NCBI RefSeq assembly: GCF_900108105.1
Contig: NZ_FNUR01000015.1
Coordinates: 1-64,000 of the forward strand
Source: Butyrivibrio sp. Su6
GTDB lineage: Bacteria; Bacillota; Clostridia; Lachnospirales; Lachnospiraceae
DNA length: 64,000 nucleotides
Direction: 5' to 3'
The notes under the pieces: model-generated
The model's database searches: none
What the model was told of the DNA's origin: nothing
Seen by the model: the letters and a program-made list of their open reading frames with translations, nothing else
Part shown: piece after piece, positions 55,695 to 64,000 of the stretch
How the letters are laid out: each line of letters begins with the position of its first letter
Numbering within the stretch: the stretch's first letter is position 1
Made by a program: the position numbers and the translations under genes

Positions 55695-55714
55695 GAAATT
55701 GGAGATGATATTTA

Positions 55715-56194
55715 ATGGCCAAAGACGATAAAACAAATGTAATGAGAGTTCTTGATGGGAAAAAGATATCCTATAAAAGTCACATGTACGAGCCTGATGC
55801 AAGGCTTAGCGGAGAAGAAATAGCCGGGATACTTGGAGAAGACGCTGATAAGGTTTTTAAAACCCTTGTAACCCAGGGAAAAACAGGTCAGTACTATGTT
55901 TTTGTTATTCCGGTAAAAGCGGAGCTTGACCTTAAAAAAGCTGCGAAAGCAGTATCAGAGAAGTCAGTTTCCATGATACCTCAAAAAGAACTGCTCCCGC
56001 TTACAGGATACGTTCATGGTGGATGCTCACCTATAGGTATGAAAAAGTCCTTCCCTACGGTTATCCATGAAAGTGCATCAAACTATGAGGAAATATTCTT
56101 TTCAGCCGGAAAAGTTGGCTACCAGGTGGAAGTTGCGGTAAAAGATATTGAGAAGGTTGTAAGATACACCTTTGCTGATGTATGTACGGAATAA
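55715..56194 (+). CDS. ybaK: Cys-tRNA(Pro)/Cys-tRNA deacylase (YbaK type)
   Basis: 159 residues with the trans-editing fold: YKSHMYEPD, DADKVFKTLVTQG (conserved Lys), YVHGGCSPIGMKK. It hydrolyses mischarged Cys-tRNA-Pro. It is 13 bp ahead of the GTPase gene. RBS GGAGATGA. Confidence 0.95.
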   Translation: MAKDDKTNVMRVLDGKKISYKSHMYEPDARLSGEEIAGILGEDADKVFKTLVTQGKTGQYYVFVIPVKAELDLKKAAKAVSEKSVSMIPQKELLPLTGYVHGGCSPIGMKKSFPTVIHESASNYEEIFFSAGKVGYQVEVAVKDIEKVVRYTFADVCTE

Positions 56195-56207
56195 TCGGGA
56201 TAAAGCT

Positions 56208-57158
56208 ATGGTAAAAATAGATCTGATAACCGGATTTCTTGGATCGGGTAAAACAACATTCATAAGAGAATACGCAAAATACCTAATGTCAAAGGGAGAA
56301 AAAATCTGCATAATTGAGAATGATTATGGTGCAGTAAACATTGACATGGTTCTTCTTCAGGATCTTTTAGGGGATAATTGTAACCTTGAGATGATTGTTG
56401 GAGGCGACGGAAAAGAAGCTCACAGAAGGCGTTTTAGGACCAAACTCATTTCCATGGGAATGAGCGGATACGACAGAGTGATCATTGAGCCATCGGGGAT
56501 TTATGATGCTGATGAGTTTTTTGATGTGCTATATGATGAGCCTCTTGATAGATGGTATGAGATTGGAAGTGTCATATCAATCGTTGACGCCGAATCAGTA
56601 CTGCTTCTTGAAGGAACATCAAAGTACTTGTTTATGTCAGAAATAGCATGGGCCGGAAAGCTCCTTATCAGCAAGGTGGATGAAACCACAGATGTCGATC
56701 AGATACATGCTTTTATAAATGCAACAATGGAAGAATATGGCTGTAGTGCCAGATTTCAGTTAAAAGACATTTATTCAAAAGCCTTTGATAGTTTATCACC
56801 GGATGAATTTGACTCCATTGAAAATGCGGGATATCGCCGCTCCTCATATGCAAAGATGCAGATAGATGATTCTCAATATCAGCCACTGTTTTATTTTGAT
56901 GTGGAGATGGGAGAGACGCTTTTAAAAGAAACTGCCACAAAGCTTCTTAATGATGAAAAAGCAGGAAAAGTGATCAGAATAAAAGGCTTTGTTAAAACCT
57001 CAGATTCTGCGCAGGTTGAAATAAATGCAACGCAAAAAGAAATAAAGATAGAGCCGGTTACCAGCAGCAGAAATGCCATTATTATAATCGGAGAGCATCT
57101 CGATAAAGCCTATATAAATGAAATATGGAAAGACTACTGCTCGGTTGTTTCGCTGTAA
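56208..57158 (+). CDS. COG0523-type (CobW/YjiA-like) GTPase lacking the CXCC motif
   Basis: 316 residues. Walker A GFLGSGKTTF (about 9-18), then IENDYGAVNIDMVLL, RVIIEPSG and a base-specificity ISKVDET. COG0523 proteins are metallochaperones that bind zinc or another metal through a CXCC after the first switch; here that place reads LEMIVGGDGKEAHR, with no cysteine. The C-terminal CobW domain is short. ATG 56208 follows CGGGATAA. The metal role is doubtful. Confidence 0.85.
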   Translation: MVKIDLITGFLGSGKTTFIREYAKYLMSKGEKICIIENDYGAVNIDMVLLQDLLGDNCNLEMIVGGDGKEAHRRRFRTKLISMGMSGYDRVIIEPSGIYDADEFFDVLYDEPLDRWYEIGSVISIVDAESVLLLEGTSKYLFMSEIAWAGKLLISKVDETTDVDQIHAFINATMEEYGCSARFQLKDIYSKAFDSLSPDEFDSIENAGYRRSSYAKMQIDDSQYQPLFYFDVEMGETLLKETATKLLNDEKAGKVIRIKGFVKTSDSAQVEINATQKEIKIEPVTSSRNAIIIIGEHLDKAYINEIWKDYCSVVSL

Positions 57159-57172
57159 TAAATCAAAAAAGT

Positions 57173-58114
57173 ATGAAATCAACAATAATAGAGTCGGATC
57201 TTAATAGAATTAAAGAATATACCTCCTGCACACTTTGTCCCAGAAACTGCCGGGTAGACAGAACAAGTACTCAAGGCTTTTGCAGAGAAAAAGCTACGCT
57301 TCACGTGAGTCGCGCCGCCCTTCATATGTGGGAAGAACCATGCATATCAGGCACAAGCGGTTCGGGGACAGTTTTCTTTTCAGGCTGCAATATGGGCTGT
57401 GTATTTTGCCAGAACAAAAAGATCAGTCGCGGAGAAGTAGGTAAATACATCTCTCCACAAAGGCTTGTGGATATCTTCTTTGAATTACAGGAAAAAGGTG
57501 CAAACAACATCAACCTTGTAACTGCTGATATGTTCATCCCCACAGTGAAAAGAGCTATCGAATGTGCCAAAGACCAAAAGCTTAAAATCCCATTTTTGCT
57601 AAATACAGCATCATACATAAATGTTGAGACTTTAAAGAGCTTAGAAGGTCTCATAGATATTTACCTTCCGGATTTTAAGTACATCAAAAATGAAGATGCG
57701 ATAAGATACAGCAGAGCTCCGGGATATGTAGAGGCTGCCAAGGCAGCAATAGATGAGATGGTAAGGCAGCAGCCAGGGTGCCTGTTCTGGGACGATGAAC
57801 AAGGCCAGCACCTGATGAAGAAGGGCGTTATCGTAAGGCATCTTTTGATGCCCGGCAAAGTTATCCAGGCCAAGATGATAATCAAATATCTCTATGAAAA
57901 ATATGGAGATAGTATATACATTAGTCTTATGAATCAGTTTACGCCAAATGGGGAATTACAGGATTATCCTGAGATAGACAGGAAAGTCAGTGGAAGTGAA
58001 TATCACAGCCTCATAAAGTATGCAGAAAACATGGGGCTTACCAATGGCTTTATCCAGGTTGGAGAGACTGCAAGCGAAAGCTTTATACCAAATTTTAACT
58101 GCGAAGGAGTGTAA
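57173..58114 (+). CDS. Radical SAM protein, pyruvate formate-lyase-activase-like
   Basis: 313 residues. The radical SAM cluster is FSGCNMGCVFCQN (CX3CX2C). An extra N-terminal cysteine cluster (CTLCPRNCRVDR, then GFCREKA) resembles the YgeH/PflA-like group with an accessory metal site. Later motifs: LPDFKYIK and RHLLMPGKV. It is likely to generate a glycyl or other radical, but no target enzyme is near. The weakly supported start overlaps no gene; an ATG at 57125 would overlap the GTPase gene. Confidence 0.87.
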   Translation: MKSTIIESDLNRIKEYTSCTLCPRNCRVDRTSTQGFCREKATLHVSRAALHMWEEPCISGTSGSGTVFFSGCNMGCVFCQNKKISRGEVGKYISPQRLVDIFFELQEKGANNINLVTADMFIPTVKRAIECAKDQKLKIPFLLNTASYINVETLKSLEGLIDIYLPDFKYIKNEDAIRYSRAPGYVEAAKAAIDEMVRQQPGCLFWDDEQGQHLMKKGVIVRHLLMPGKVIQAKMIIKYLYEKYGDSIYISLMNQFTPNGELQDYPEIDRKVSGSEYHSLIKYAENMGLTNGFIQVGETASESFIPNFNCEGV

Positions 58115-58163
58115 TATCTTGAATACATCATTCAAGAATTCATAATCCTCCGCAGTTTTTTTT
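58097..58163. terminator. Terminator between the radical SAM and GGDEF genes
   Basis: AACTGCG-A-AGGA (58097-58107) pairs with TCCTCCGCAGTT (58146-58157), enclosing a second hairpin CTTGAAT/ATTCAAG (58118-58124 with 58130-58136), followed by T8. The radical SAM stop codon lies in the stem-loop. Confidence 0.85.
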
Positions 58164-59857
58164 TACAGTCTTGCATGAATACCAAGCTGCTCGTGCATGA
58201 TCTTCTTATTCTCATACATTCTTTGATCAGCCAAAAGATATACTTCGTGAGGGTTGTTTTCCTCAAACTCATGAAGAAATGCAAATCCTGTCGCTACACT
58301 TCTCTTGTATTCAGAATAGAGCGCATTCATAACATTCAGAGCGCTGATCATTCTGTCGATCATTGAAGGAATGTCCTTGGTAGAAGAGTTCTTAACAATA
58401 GCAATAAATTCATCTCCGCCAATTCTGGCACAGAAGTCATTTTCACCAAAAGTAGTAGAAATTACCTTTGCAAAATCTTTGATGTATTTGTCACCGGTTG
58501 GATGACCGAATTTATCATTTACAAGTTTTAGACCATTAAGGTCGATGCTGATGATGCAGTAGTCGTTGGTCTCATTTTTTAACTCCTCAAGCTCTTTATC
58601 TGCCTTGGCTCTGTTAGGAAGATTGGTCAGACCATCGGCATAGGCAAGGTGTGACAAAGAGTCATGTTCCTGACGCTGGGCATAGTTCCAGGTGATAAAT
58701 ACAAGGTAATTTGCCAACATCGAAACTACGAGTATAAGGTAACCAAAACATATGATGGTGCGATTAAGCACATGCAAGCTTCTGATGTTGTAGAGCTCGC
58801 CAAGATACGACAGGAAATGGATAAAAAGAGTAATCGCAAAACCTGTAATACCATTCATCTGTATCATTCCGGACTTGGAAATATCATGTTTTTTGAGGTT
58901 TTTATTAAGAAACCATATAGTCACTACCAAACCGAATATTGCGTCGGCATAATAAAATGGCCTTGTTGTGCGCAGATGAATGTTGAAAGCGTAGTGCAGC
59001 AAATACTGAAAGGCAGGAATAATGCAGCTTATGATGGCTATAGCATAAAACATTGCTTTTCGCGTTATTTTCTGTATAGAAAGCTGTATCAGGTAAAAAT
59101 ACGGAACTATCATATATAGCGTGAAAAATTCAATCTGCGTTTCCAATGGAGTGTTGTAAAAAAGTGAAAACAGATTGTAATAGCTCAAAAGCCAGGCGCC
59201 GAGATTCATACATAGAAATGATTCCAGAATCTGGGCCTTACTGTTTGGAATAGCGGCAGAGAAAATAAGTGACATAAACAGGTAAGTTATGCCGAAAATG
59301 AACATGAATACACCTGTTGCAATAACTACAATATTGTCATGGATCAGTTTTGCCTTTAAATCTTCATTACTTCCAAATAGCGGAACCTCATAATTTTTCG
59401 CAGCATTGTGCTCACATACGGTCAGCTTCAGAGTCAGCTCTTTTCCCTGATACTCTCTTGGAAGTGTGATGAAATTGTAGTGCTTACCGATAAAAGAAAC
59501 TGAGTCATACAGATCAAGCGCATATTCATAGACCAAAAGGTCGTCCACATAACATTCAACTGTTGTGTATTTGCTGCGCCACATAATAGCCGGGAATGGA
59601 AGGAAGCCTAAATCCGGAAGAGTAGTCTTGAAAGTTAGCTTATCCCCTCGCTCCAAAGGAGCAGATAACAGTTTATAAAACTGCTTAATTTCCTGATCTT
59701 CATATTTGGTACCGTTTATATCAATTTCCCAGCCATCTGCGAGAAGTGCCATTTTAGATTTAGGTGAAAATGAAAAGAAAATATGGCATACGATCTCGAT
59801 TGCAATAAGGACTGAAAACGCGCATATAAGAGGAATCAAATGCTGTTTATGCTTCAT
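58163..59857 (-). CDS. Diguanylate cyclase with extracytoplasmic sensor and membrane helices
   Basis: 564 residues: a transmembrane segment at 8-28, an extracytoplasmic beta-rich domain (about 35-175) like the 7TMR-DISM extracellular type, about seven helices (about 180-385), then a GGDEF domain with intact RIGGDEF and DLNGLKLVNDKFGHPTGD. It should make cyclic di-GMP on ligand binding. Its start overlaps the upstream gene by 11 bases. Confidence 0.92.
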   Translation of the reverse strand: MKHKQHLIPLICAFSVLIAIEIVCHIFFSFSPKSKMALLADGWEIDINGTKYEDQEIKQFYKLLSAPLERGDKLTFKTTLPDLGFLPFPAIMWRSKYTTVECYVDDLLVYEYALDLYDSVSFIGKHYNFITLPREYQGKELTLKLTVCEHNAAKNYEVPLFGSNEDLKAKLIHDNIVVIATGVFMFIFGITYLFMSLIFSAAIPNSKAQILESFLCMNLGAWLLSYYNLFSLFYNTPLETQIEFFTLYMIVPYFYLIQLSIQKITRKAMFYAIAIISCIIPAFQYLLHYAFNIHLRTTRPFYYADAIFGLVVTIWFLNKNLKKHDISKSGMIQMNGITGFAITLFIHFLSYLGELYNIRSLHVLNRTIICFGYLILVVSMLANYLVFITWNYAQRQEHDSLSHLAYADGLTNLPNRAKADKELEELKNETNDYCIISIDLNGLKLVNDKFGHPTGDKYIKDFAKVISTTFGENDFCARIGGDEFIAIVKNSSTKDIPSMIDRMISALNVMNALYSEYKRSVATGFAFLHEFEENNPHEVYLLADQRMYENKKIMHEQLGIHARL

Positions 59858-61625
59858 TTGAGCTACCTCCCTTCTGCGAGAAATTCTTTAGAAGATCATC
59901 ATAGAGCCTTCCAAGGGACTGATTGTGGTGTTGGTTTTTCATAGAGTACATTTTTGTGTCCGCTAAAAGATAAACATCCTGAGCGGTAGCACCTGCTTTA
60001 AATGTCAGTTCTTTATTAGTAGCATAGCCCCAGGAAGCGGAATATCTGATGTGTTCTTCTTTGCTTGTTCTGTAGCACATTAAATCAACCATACACTTGA
60101 TGGCACGCTCGCAGCGATCTTCATCAATGTATGGTAAAACAACTATAAATTCATCTCCGCCCATTCTTCCGATAAGGAGGGCTTCTGTGAAACTCTCTTT
60201 CAAAATAGCGGCAAAACCTTTGAGAAGGTGGTCACCTTCAGCGTGTCCGAAATTGTCGTTTGTGTATTTTAGATAATCAAGATCAAGACTTATGATTGTA
60301 TAGTTACCGTCGAGCTTTGCTAAAGTGAGCTCACACCTTGCCCTGTTGGCAATGCCTGTTAGAGCGTCAGTATAAGCGATTCCTTCCAATTTTTCTTTTA
60401 CATTTGATTCGCTCAGGTACTCGATTCGATGATAAAAGTAATTCAGAAAAAGACATATCATAAAAAGCAGAGAACCTACAGTTGTAAAATTTATAGTTGC
60501 TGACTGCTCGCCTTCGGCAGAGTACTTGAGCAGATTAAAGAATACAATATCTACCTGCGCGCAGATCATAAACAGTAAAAGACCTGTTACAAGGAAGACA
60601 GTGGAGAGGGTAACTCCACGGAACTCGGATTTTTCTATGAGACGTTTACGCAAAGACATACTAAGGGTTATTACCATATAAACACCCTGAATAATGACAG
60701 TAACATGGAATAACACAACAAAATTACAGATATGAGCGATGTTGAACACATGCATCATTGTAACCGTGAGAACGAACAGAAGGCTTCCCATAAATCCGTA
60801 AGTAACAATTTTCTTATTTCGGTCTTTTCCATTAAAGAGAACAAAACCGATAATACTGGGCGGAATCATGAAAAGAGAAAAATATTCCAGGAAGGTATAA
60901 AGAGACGGATTATCAGAAACAATCCAGAACAAGTCATTGAAACAAAAGATATATATACCCATGGCAAGGGAAGTCGTGGCGCTAAAAAGGATGCTTGTAT
61001 CTTTGCTTGAAGATAAAAGCATGAATGGAGAAATGATCAGTAAGATAAATCCGAACATCATAAGGAAGATACCAACTACAACAGAGAGGCGTTTTGGCTC
61101 TAGAAGCTGGTTTGAAATGTCATTATAAGTGCCAAGGTACACCGGAGAAAAACCGGAAAAAGCATTGTTTTCCTGTGCTGTAAAACGTATTAGAAGAGTT
61201 TTTCCACTGCTATTTTTGGGAAGAGGAACAAAATTGTAGATCTTTGGAACCATTTTGCCTTTCTCAACATAGTCATGTCCAAATGAGTATACAAGTGCGC
61301 TGTCTACATAAACATCCACAGTAGAAAGAATACTCCTGAAACAGATGCCGATTGGCACGTCAGTGTAAGAAGTAAGATCAGGGAGATTGGTGCGGATTAC
61401 GATATTGTCGCCTCTGTTGGCAAGACCCGTGTAAGAATTTACTAAAGACTCAATGTAATGGTATTCGCTGCCACGAGAAATAGTCCAGCCGGAATCCAGC
61501 TGGACAAGCTCAAATTCGCTTGGAGTATTAAACTTTGATGTTCCTAAAATCGCTACTGTGAGCACAATTAAGGCTATGCCCAGTAGCGATAGGAAAGCAG
61601 TTCTTACTCTGGTTAATACGCTCAC
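59847..61625 (-). CDS. Diguanylate cyclase, paralogue of the downstream gene
   Basis: About 592 residues with the same architecture: transmembrane helix, beta-rich external domain (IVIRTNLPDLTSYTDV, VDVYVDSALVYSFGHD), seven membrane helices and a GGDEF domain with intact RMGGDEF. The start is a GTG at 61625, eight bases after AGGAG; the ATG at 61646 lies upstream of the RBS. Tandem arrangement with the next gene suggests duplication. Confidence 0.9.
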   Translation of the reverse strand: MSVLTRVRTAFLSLLGIALIVLTVAILGTSKFNTPSEFELVQLDSGWTISRGSEYHYIESLVNSYTGLANRGDNIVIRTNLPDLTSYTDVPIGICFRSILSTVDVYVDSALVYSFGHDYVEKGKMVPKIYNFVPLPKNSSGKTLLIRFTAQENNAFSGFSPVYLGTYNDISNQLLEPKRLSVVVGIFLMMFGFILLIISPFMLLSSSKDTSILFSATTSLAMGIYIFCFNDLFWIVSDNPSLYTFLEYFSLFMIPPSIIGFVLFNGKDRNKKIVTYGFMGSLLFVLTVTMMHVFNIAHICNFVVLFHVTVIIQGVYMVITLSMSLRKRLIEKSEFRGVTLSTVFLVTGLLLFMICAQVDIVFFNLLKYSAEGEQSATINFTTVGSLLFMICLFLNYFYHRIEYLSESNVKEKLEGIAYTDALTGIANRARCELTLAKLDGNYTIISLDLDYLKYTNDNFGHAEGDHLLKGFAAILKESFTEALLIGRMGGDEFIVVLPYIDEDRCERAIKCMVDLMCYRTSKEEHIRYSASWGYATNKELTFKAGATAQDVYLLADTKMYSMKNQHHNQSLGRLYDDLLKNFSQKGGSSNEA

Positions 61626-61720
61626 GTATTCTTCTCCTATTATCACACTTATAGTATACTTCCAAGAGATAATTCTTGAACAGTATACAGATAATAAAGA
61701 AAAGATAAAAAATTTATTTC

Positions 61721-62581
61721 TTAGAAATGACCGTGGCTTCCACCATGCGAATGGCCTGAACTTGATGTATGTATTGATGAGCCACCTGAGCCGTGACTTC
61801 TTGATGAATCATTATCTTTTGGAAGAGGAGTATGAGTTACTCTTGTAGTTACGTATCTGTCTTCATGAGATCTCATGTTAAGACCCTGGTGTGACTGATA
61901 ACCTGAGGCGTTAGCCTTACTGTGAACAGTCTTAAGCTGGGAACCCATAAAAAAGATAGGGATCAGTGCCGAACCAAATCCGCACAGAAGGCTGATAAGT
62001 AGCAGTTTGATGCCGCTACCTCTGCTGCGATATGTGTTATCTACATCGATGGCGGAACCATTCTCATAACTTTCAAGGTAATCATCACAAATGTTTACAT
62101 ATGTTTCGAATGCCCTATAATAGTCTCCATCTGAAAGATATGGAAGCATACTGTCTACAAGCTCTTCCTGGCCATAATCAGTAAATGCATAAATTGCCTC
62201 TCCTGAAGTGCTGATAGCCCACTCTCTGTCATACATGCTGAGCATGAACAGAATTCCGCTGTCGTTGTAATCAGCTCCAAAGCCGTTGTAGTCGAAATAG
62301 TCATCCGCGTAGTCCTGAACAGGGCCTGAGTGATCGTTTACTGTAAGAACAACAATGTTGCACTGCCTCTTTTGGCTGACAGATTCAAGCAGCTCAAGCA
62401 GATCAGTTTCTTCACCATCAGTTAAAAGATCTGCCTTATCAAGCAGAAGCTCTTTTTGCCTGGAGGAAGGAATTTCATAGCTGTCCCAGAGCTCTTCGTC
62501 AGCAGCCCGTGCTGTAATACAAAATAAAGGTATTATCAGAAGAGTTATTGATAATAGTAAAAACCCCTTAATTTTTTTCAT
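61721..62581 (-). CDS. TPM-domain membrane protein (YdjH-like)
   Basis: 286 residues: signal peptide (cleavage after about ITARA), the TPM/YgcG domain (LLDKADLLTDGEETDLLELL, NIVVLTVNDHSG, ILFMLSMYDREWAISTSGE), one transmembrane helix (GIKLLLISLLCGFGSALIPI) and a low-complexity Ser/Gly/His-rich tail. By position and domains it matches YdjH of B. subtilis, next to zinc-ribbon and SPFH partners. Confidence 0.85.
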   Translation of the reverse strand: MKKIKGFLLLSITLLIIPLFCITARAADEELWDSYEIPSSRQKELLLDKADLLTDGEETDLLELLESVSQKRQCNIVVLTVNDHSGPVQDYADDYFDYNGFGADYNDSGILFMLSMYDREWAISTSGEAIYAFTDYGQEELVDSMLPYLSDGDYYRAFETYVNICDDYLESYENGSAIDVDNTYRSRGSGIKLLLISLLCGFGSALIPIFFMGSQLKTVHSKANASGYQSHQGLNMRSHEDRYVTTRVTHTPLPKDNDSSRSHGSGGSSIHTSSSGHSHGGSHGHF

Positions 62582-62602
62582 ACTTAAACAATCTTTCTGA
62601 AT

Positions 62603-63637
62603 TTAAAATGTAGAATACAAAATTAGGTAAAAAATAATTGATGCGATAAAACCAATAGGAATGTAATACTTGAGCGCCTGCGTAAAGCTTATAGGAAGAT
62701 TGCCTATAAACTTACCGGTCTGACCGTTCATGGCAAACAGGAAGTTTTTGTCATTCCAGGTTGTGTTTAGAATGTAGACCGGATAGAGAGCATATTTGCT
62801 TGATGAGCTGCTGGTGCTGCAGTCCTCATGCTTAGTCCGCAGTGAACTGTAACCGCTTATGGTTGCCCTGAAATCTGCGGTAGCAGAAGCAGACATCCTC
62901 TGCAATGCTCTATCTTTGCATTCGTCAGATGTTACATTGTATTTATTGGCAAGAAATCCTGCAAGATAGCCCATGTTAAAAGGAACCATGGTCGTGTGAT
63001 CAAATGGTTCAAGAGATTCCATAAGGTCATCCGGCATTTCTTTGGAGCCATCCACAGGTACTTTCTCGAACTGTTCGCTTCCTGATCTTGAGATGTCATA
63101 GTATTTGGTCTCAGTGTACATATACTTAGAATCAGACCAGGTCCTTACCTTTGTTCCTTCAAAAGAGCCGGAGTATTCCTCTGTTGCATCAAAAAGCCAG
63201 AAGGGAACATAGACACCCTTTATCTCATCAATGTGATTTTTTTCTAAAAAGACCTTTGGAACAAGCCTTTTTTTCTTTACATACTCAGTGTAAGTTTTTA
63301 CAGCATCGTCTTTTGTGAGTTTAAAAGGAATGATGTAGTCAGGCTTAAATTCTCCTGTGAATTTTTCCTTTACAACGACATTGTTGCTGCAAAACGGGCA
63401 TTTCAGTGATCCAAGAGACTCTGTTGCAAGTATTTCTCCTCCGCAGGATCCGCAGGAGTAGATGAACATTTCATCCTGTGTATCAGATGGAGTTCCGCTA
63501 CTTTCAGAATTGTGATTGGCAACATAGTCTTTTACATCAAATTCTGAATCGCAATAAGGACATTTTAATTTCTGAGTATGTGGATTAAATTCCATTGCCC
63601 CGCCACAGGCGGGGCATTCATATTCTTGTAAAGCCAT
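62603..63637 (-). CDS. Zinc-ribbon membrane protein (YdjG-like)
   Basis: 344 residues with two N-terminal zinc ribbons (ECPACGG/KCPYC and SCGSCGG/KCPFC), a long beta-rich middle (about 90-310) and a C-terminal transmembrane helix (YIPIGFIASIIFYLILYS). This is the architecture of YdjG in the B. subtilis ydjFGHI envelope-stress module. RBS AGAGGG. It is 24 bp from the SPFH gene. Confidence 0.85.
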   Translation of the reverse strand: MALQEYECPACGGAMEFNPHTQKLKCPYCDSEFDVKDYVANHNSESSGTPSDTQDEMFIYSCGSCGGEILATESLGSLKCPFCSNNVVVKEKFTGEFKPDYIIPFKLTKDDAVKTYTEYVKKKRLVPKVFLEKNHIDEIKGVYVPFWLFDATEEYSGSFEGTKVRTWSDSKYMYTETKYYDISRSGSEQFEKVPVDGSKEMPDDLMESLEPFDHTTMVPFNMGYLAGFLANKYNVTSDECKDRALQRMSASATADFRATISGYSSLRTKHEDCSTSSSSSKYALYPVYILNTTWNDKNFLFAMNGQTGKFIGNLPISFTQALKYYIPIGFIASIIFYLILYSTF

Positions 63638-63661
63638 ATTTCCCTCTAATGGATCATAGAA

Positions 63662-64000
63662 TTAGTTTGCTGGTCTTGGAGTTCCACAGTTGGAGCAGAA
63701 GTTTCCTGTGTTAACAGCTCCGCAGGAACATGTCCAGTTAAGTGCTGGTCTTGGCTTTCCGCAGTTAGAGCAGAAGTTTCCAGTTGAAGTAGCACCGCAT
63801 GAGCATGTCCATGCATCAGATGCAGGGGCAGCAGCCGGAGCTGGAGCGGCATTCTGAGCCTGAGCTCCCATGTTAAAGAGCTGACTTGCGTTCATTCCGC
63901 CAGCCTGCGCAGCCATGTTCATACCAGCAAATGCCATCATAGGACCTGTTGCTGTGTTCTTGGCAGCATCCTGCATAGCCTGAGCCTGAGCACTGGCAAT
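63662..64000 (-). CDS. SPFH/virion-core-like protein, C-terminal part (YdjI-like, cut by window edge)
   Basis: 113 residues visible, frame open to the window end. An Ala/Gln/Met-rich stretch (MNMAAQAGGMNASQL) is followed by an Ala/Pro linker and two zinc ribbons (WTCSCGA...FCSNCGKPRP and WTCSCGA...FCSNCGTPRP). This tail is typical of the YdjI/YdjL SPFH proteins; the SPFH domain itself would be to the right, beyond 64000. In B. subtilis YdjI recruits PspA to the membrane. Confidence 0.82.
   Translation of the reverse strand: MASAQAQAMQDAAKNTATGPMMAFAGMNMAAQAGGMNASQLFNMGAQAQNAAPAPAAAPASDAWTCSCGATSTGNFCSNCGKPRPALNWTCSCGAVNTGNFCSNCGTPRPAN

Noticed and set aside
57301..57308. Further copy of the array motif (TCACGTGA)
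   Set aside because: A single occurrence inside the radical SAM gene, expected by chance and not the same 7-mer on either side.

Overview
The window looks like the chromosome of a low-GC gut or rumen Firmicute of the Lachnospiraceae, most like Butyrivibrio or Pseudobutyrivibrio. This is inferred from protein style and gene content: split transketolase, a PyrK/PyrD pair, a lipoprotein GH9-like protein, an orphan MsmK-type ATPase beside a PucR-type regulator, many GGDEF proteins and a lipoprotein trigger-factor-like foldase. No rRNA or tRNA gene was seen. One structural RNA, the SRP RNA, is present.

Layout. 1-174 is the start of a transposase running off the left edge. 488-6868 is a pentose operon (FGGY kinase, AraD, split transketolase, Rpe, 5'-nucleotidase-like phosphoesterase), followed by map and metG. 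9.9-13.6 kb holds a hydrolase, an acetyltransferase, a YesL-like protein and a degenerate GGDEF protein. 13.8-16.1 kb carries the MsmK-type ATPase and the PucR-type regulator, then the SRP RNA and an Rrf2 regulator on the minus strand. 16.8-22.8 kb is a tight plus-strand run: tadA, a solute-binding lipoprotein, an aconitase-family hydratase and a GH9-like lipoprotein. 22.9-39.2 kb is mostly core: hydrolase-murF-ddl, plsC, pyrC-pyrK-pyrD, ispE, a trigger-factor-like lipoprotein, asnS, an NlpC/P60 hydrolase and guaA.

From the guaA stop to about 46.1 kb lies an accessory island with relics (an aminoglycoside-phosphotransferase-like protein without its N-lobe, a dinD gene with an internal deletion, a small frameshifted ORF), an XRE regulator with its own operator, a Bro-N protein and small modifying enzymes. 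Its first element is the most striking feature of the window. At 39442-39671 there are eight copies of a 7-mer in strictly alternating orientation, TACGTGA then TCACGTA. They form four units with exactly 24 unrelated bases inside each unit and 25-26 bases between units. The array ends 22 bp before an uncharacterised protein with a coiled-coil start and a PD-(D/E)XK-nuclease-like C-terminal domain. I know of no described system with this architecture.

46.2-54.9 kb holds an ECF sigma factor with its probable anti-sigma factor, a LytTR/GHKL two-component pair and a cell-envelope module (lipoprotein, hydrolase, CPBP protease, ASCH protein, ABC transporter). 55-58.1 kb is a metabolic run: a P-loop kinase, a YbaK deacylase, a COG0523-type GTPase and a radical SAM enzyme. 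The minus-strand right end has two overlapping GGDEF sensor genes and a cluster like Bacillus subtilis ydjG-ydjH-ydjI, the last gene cut by the window edge.
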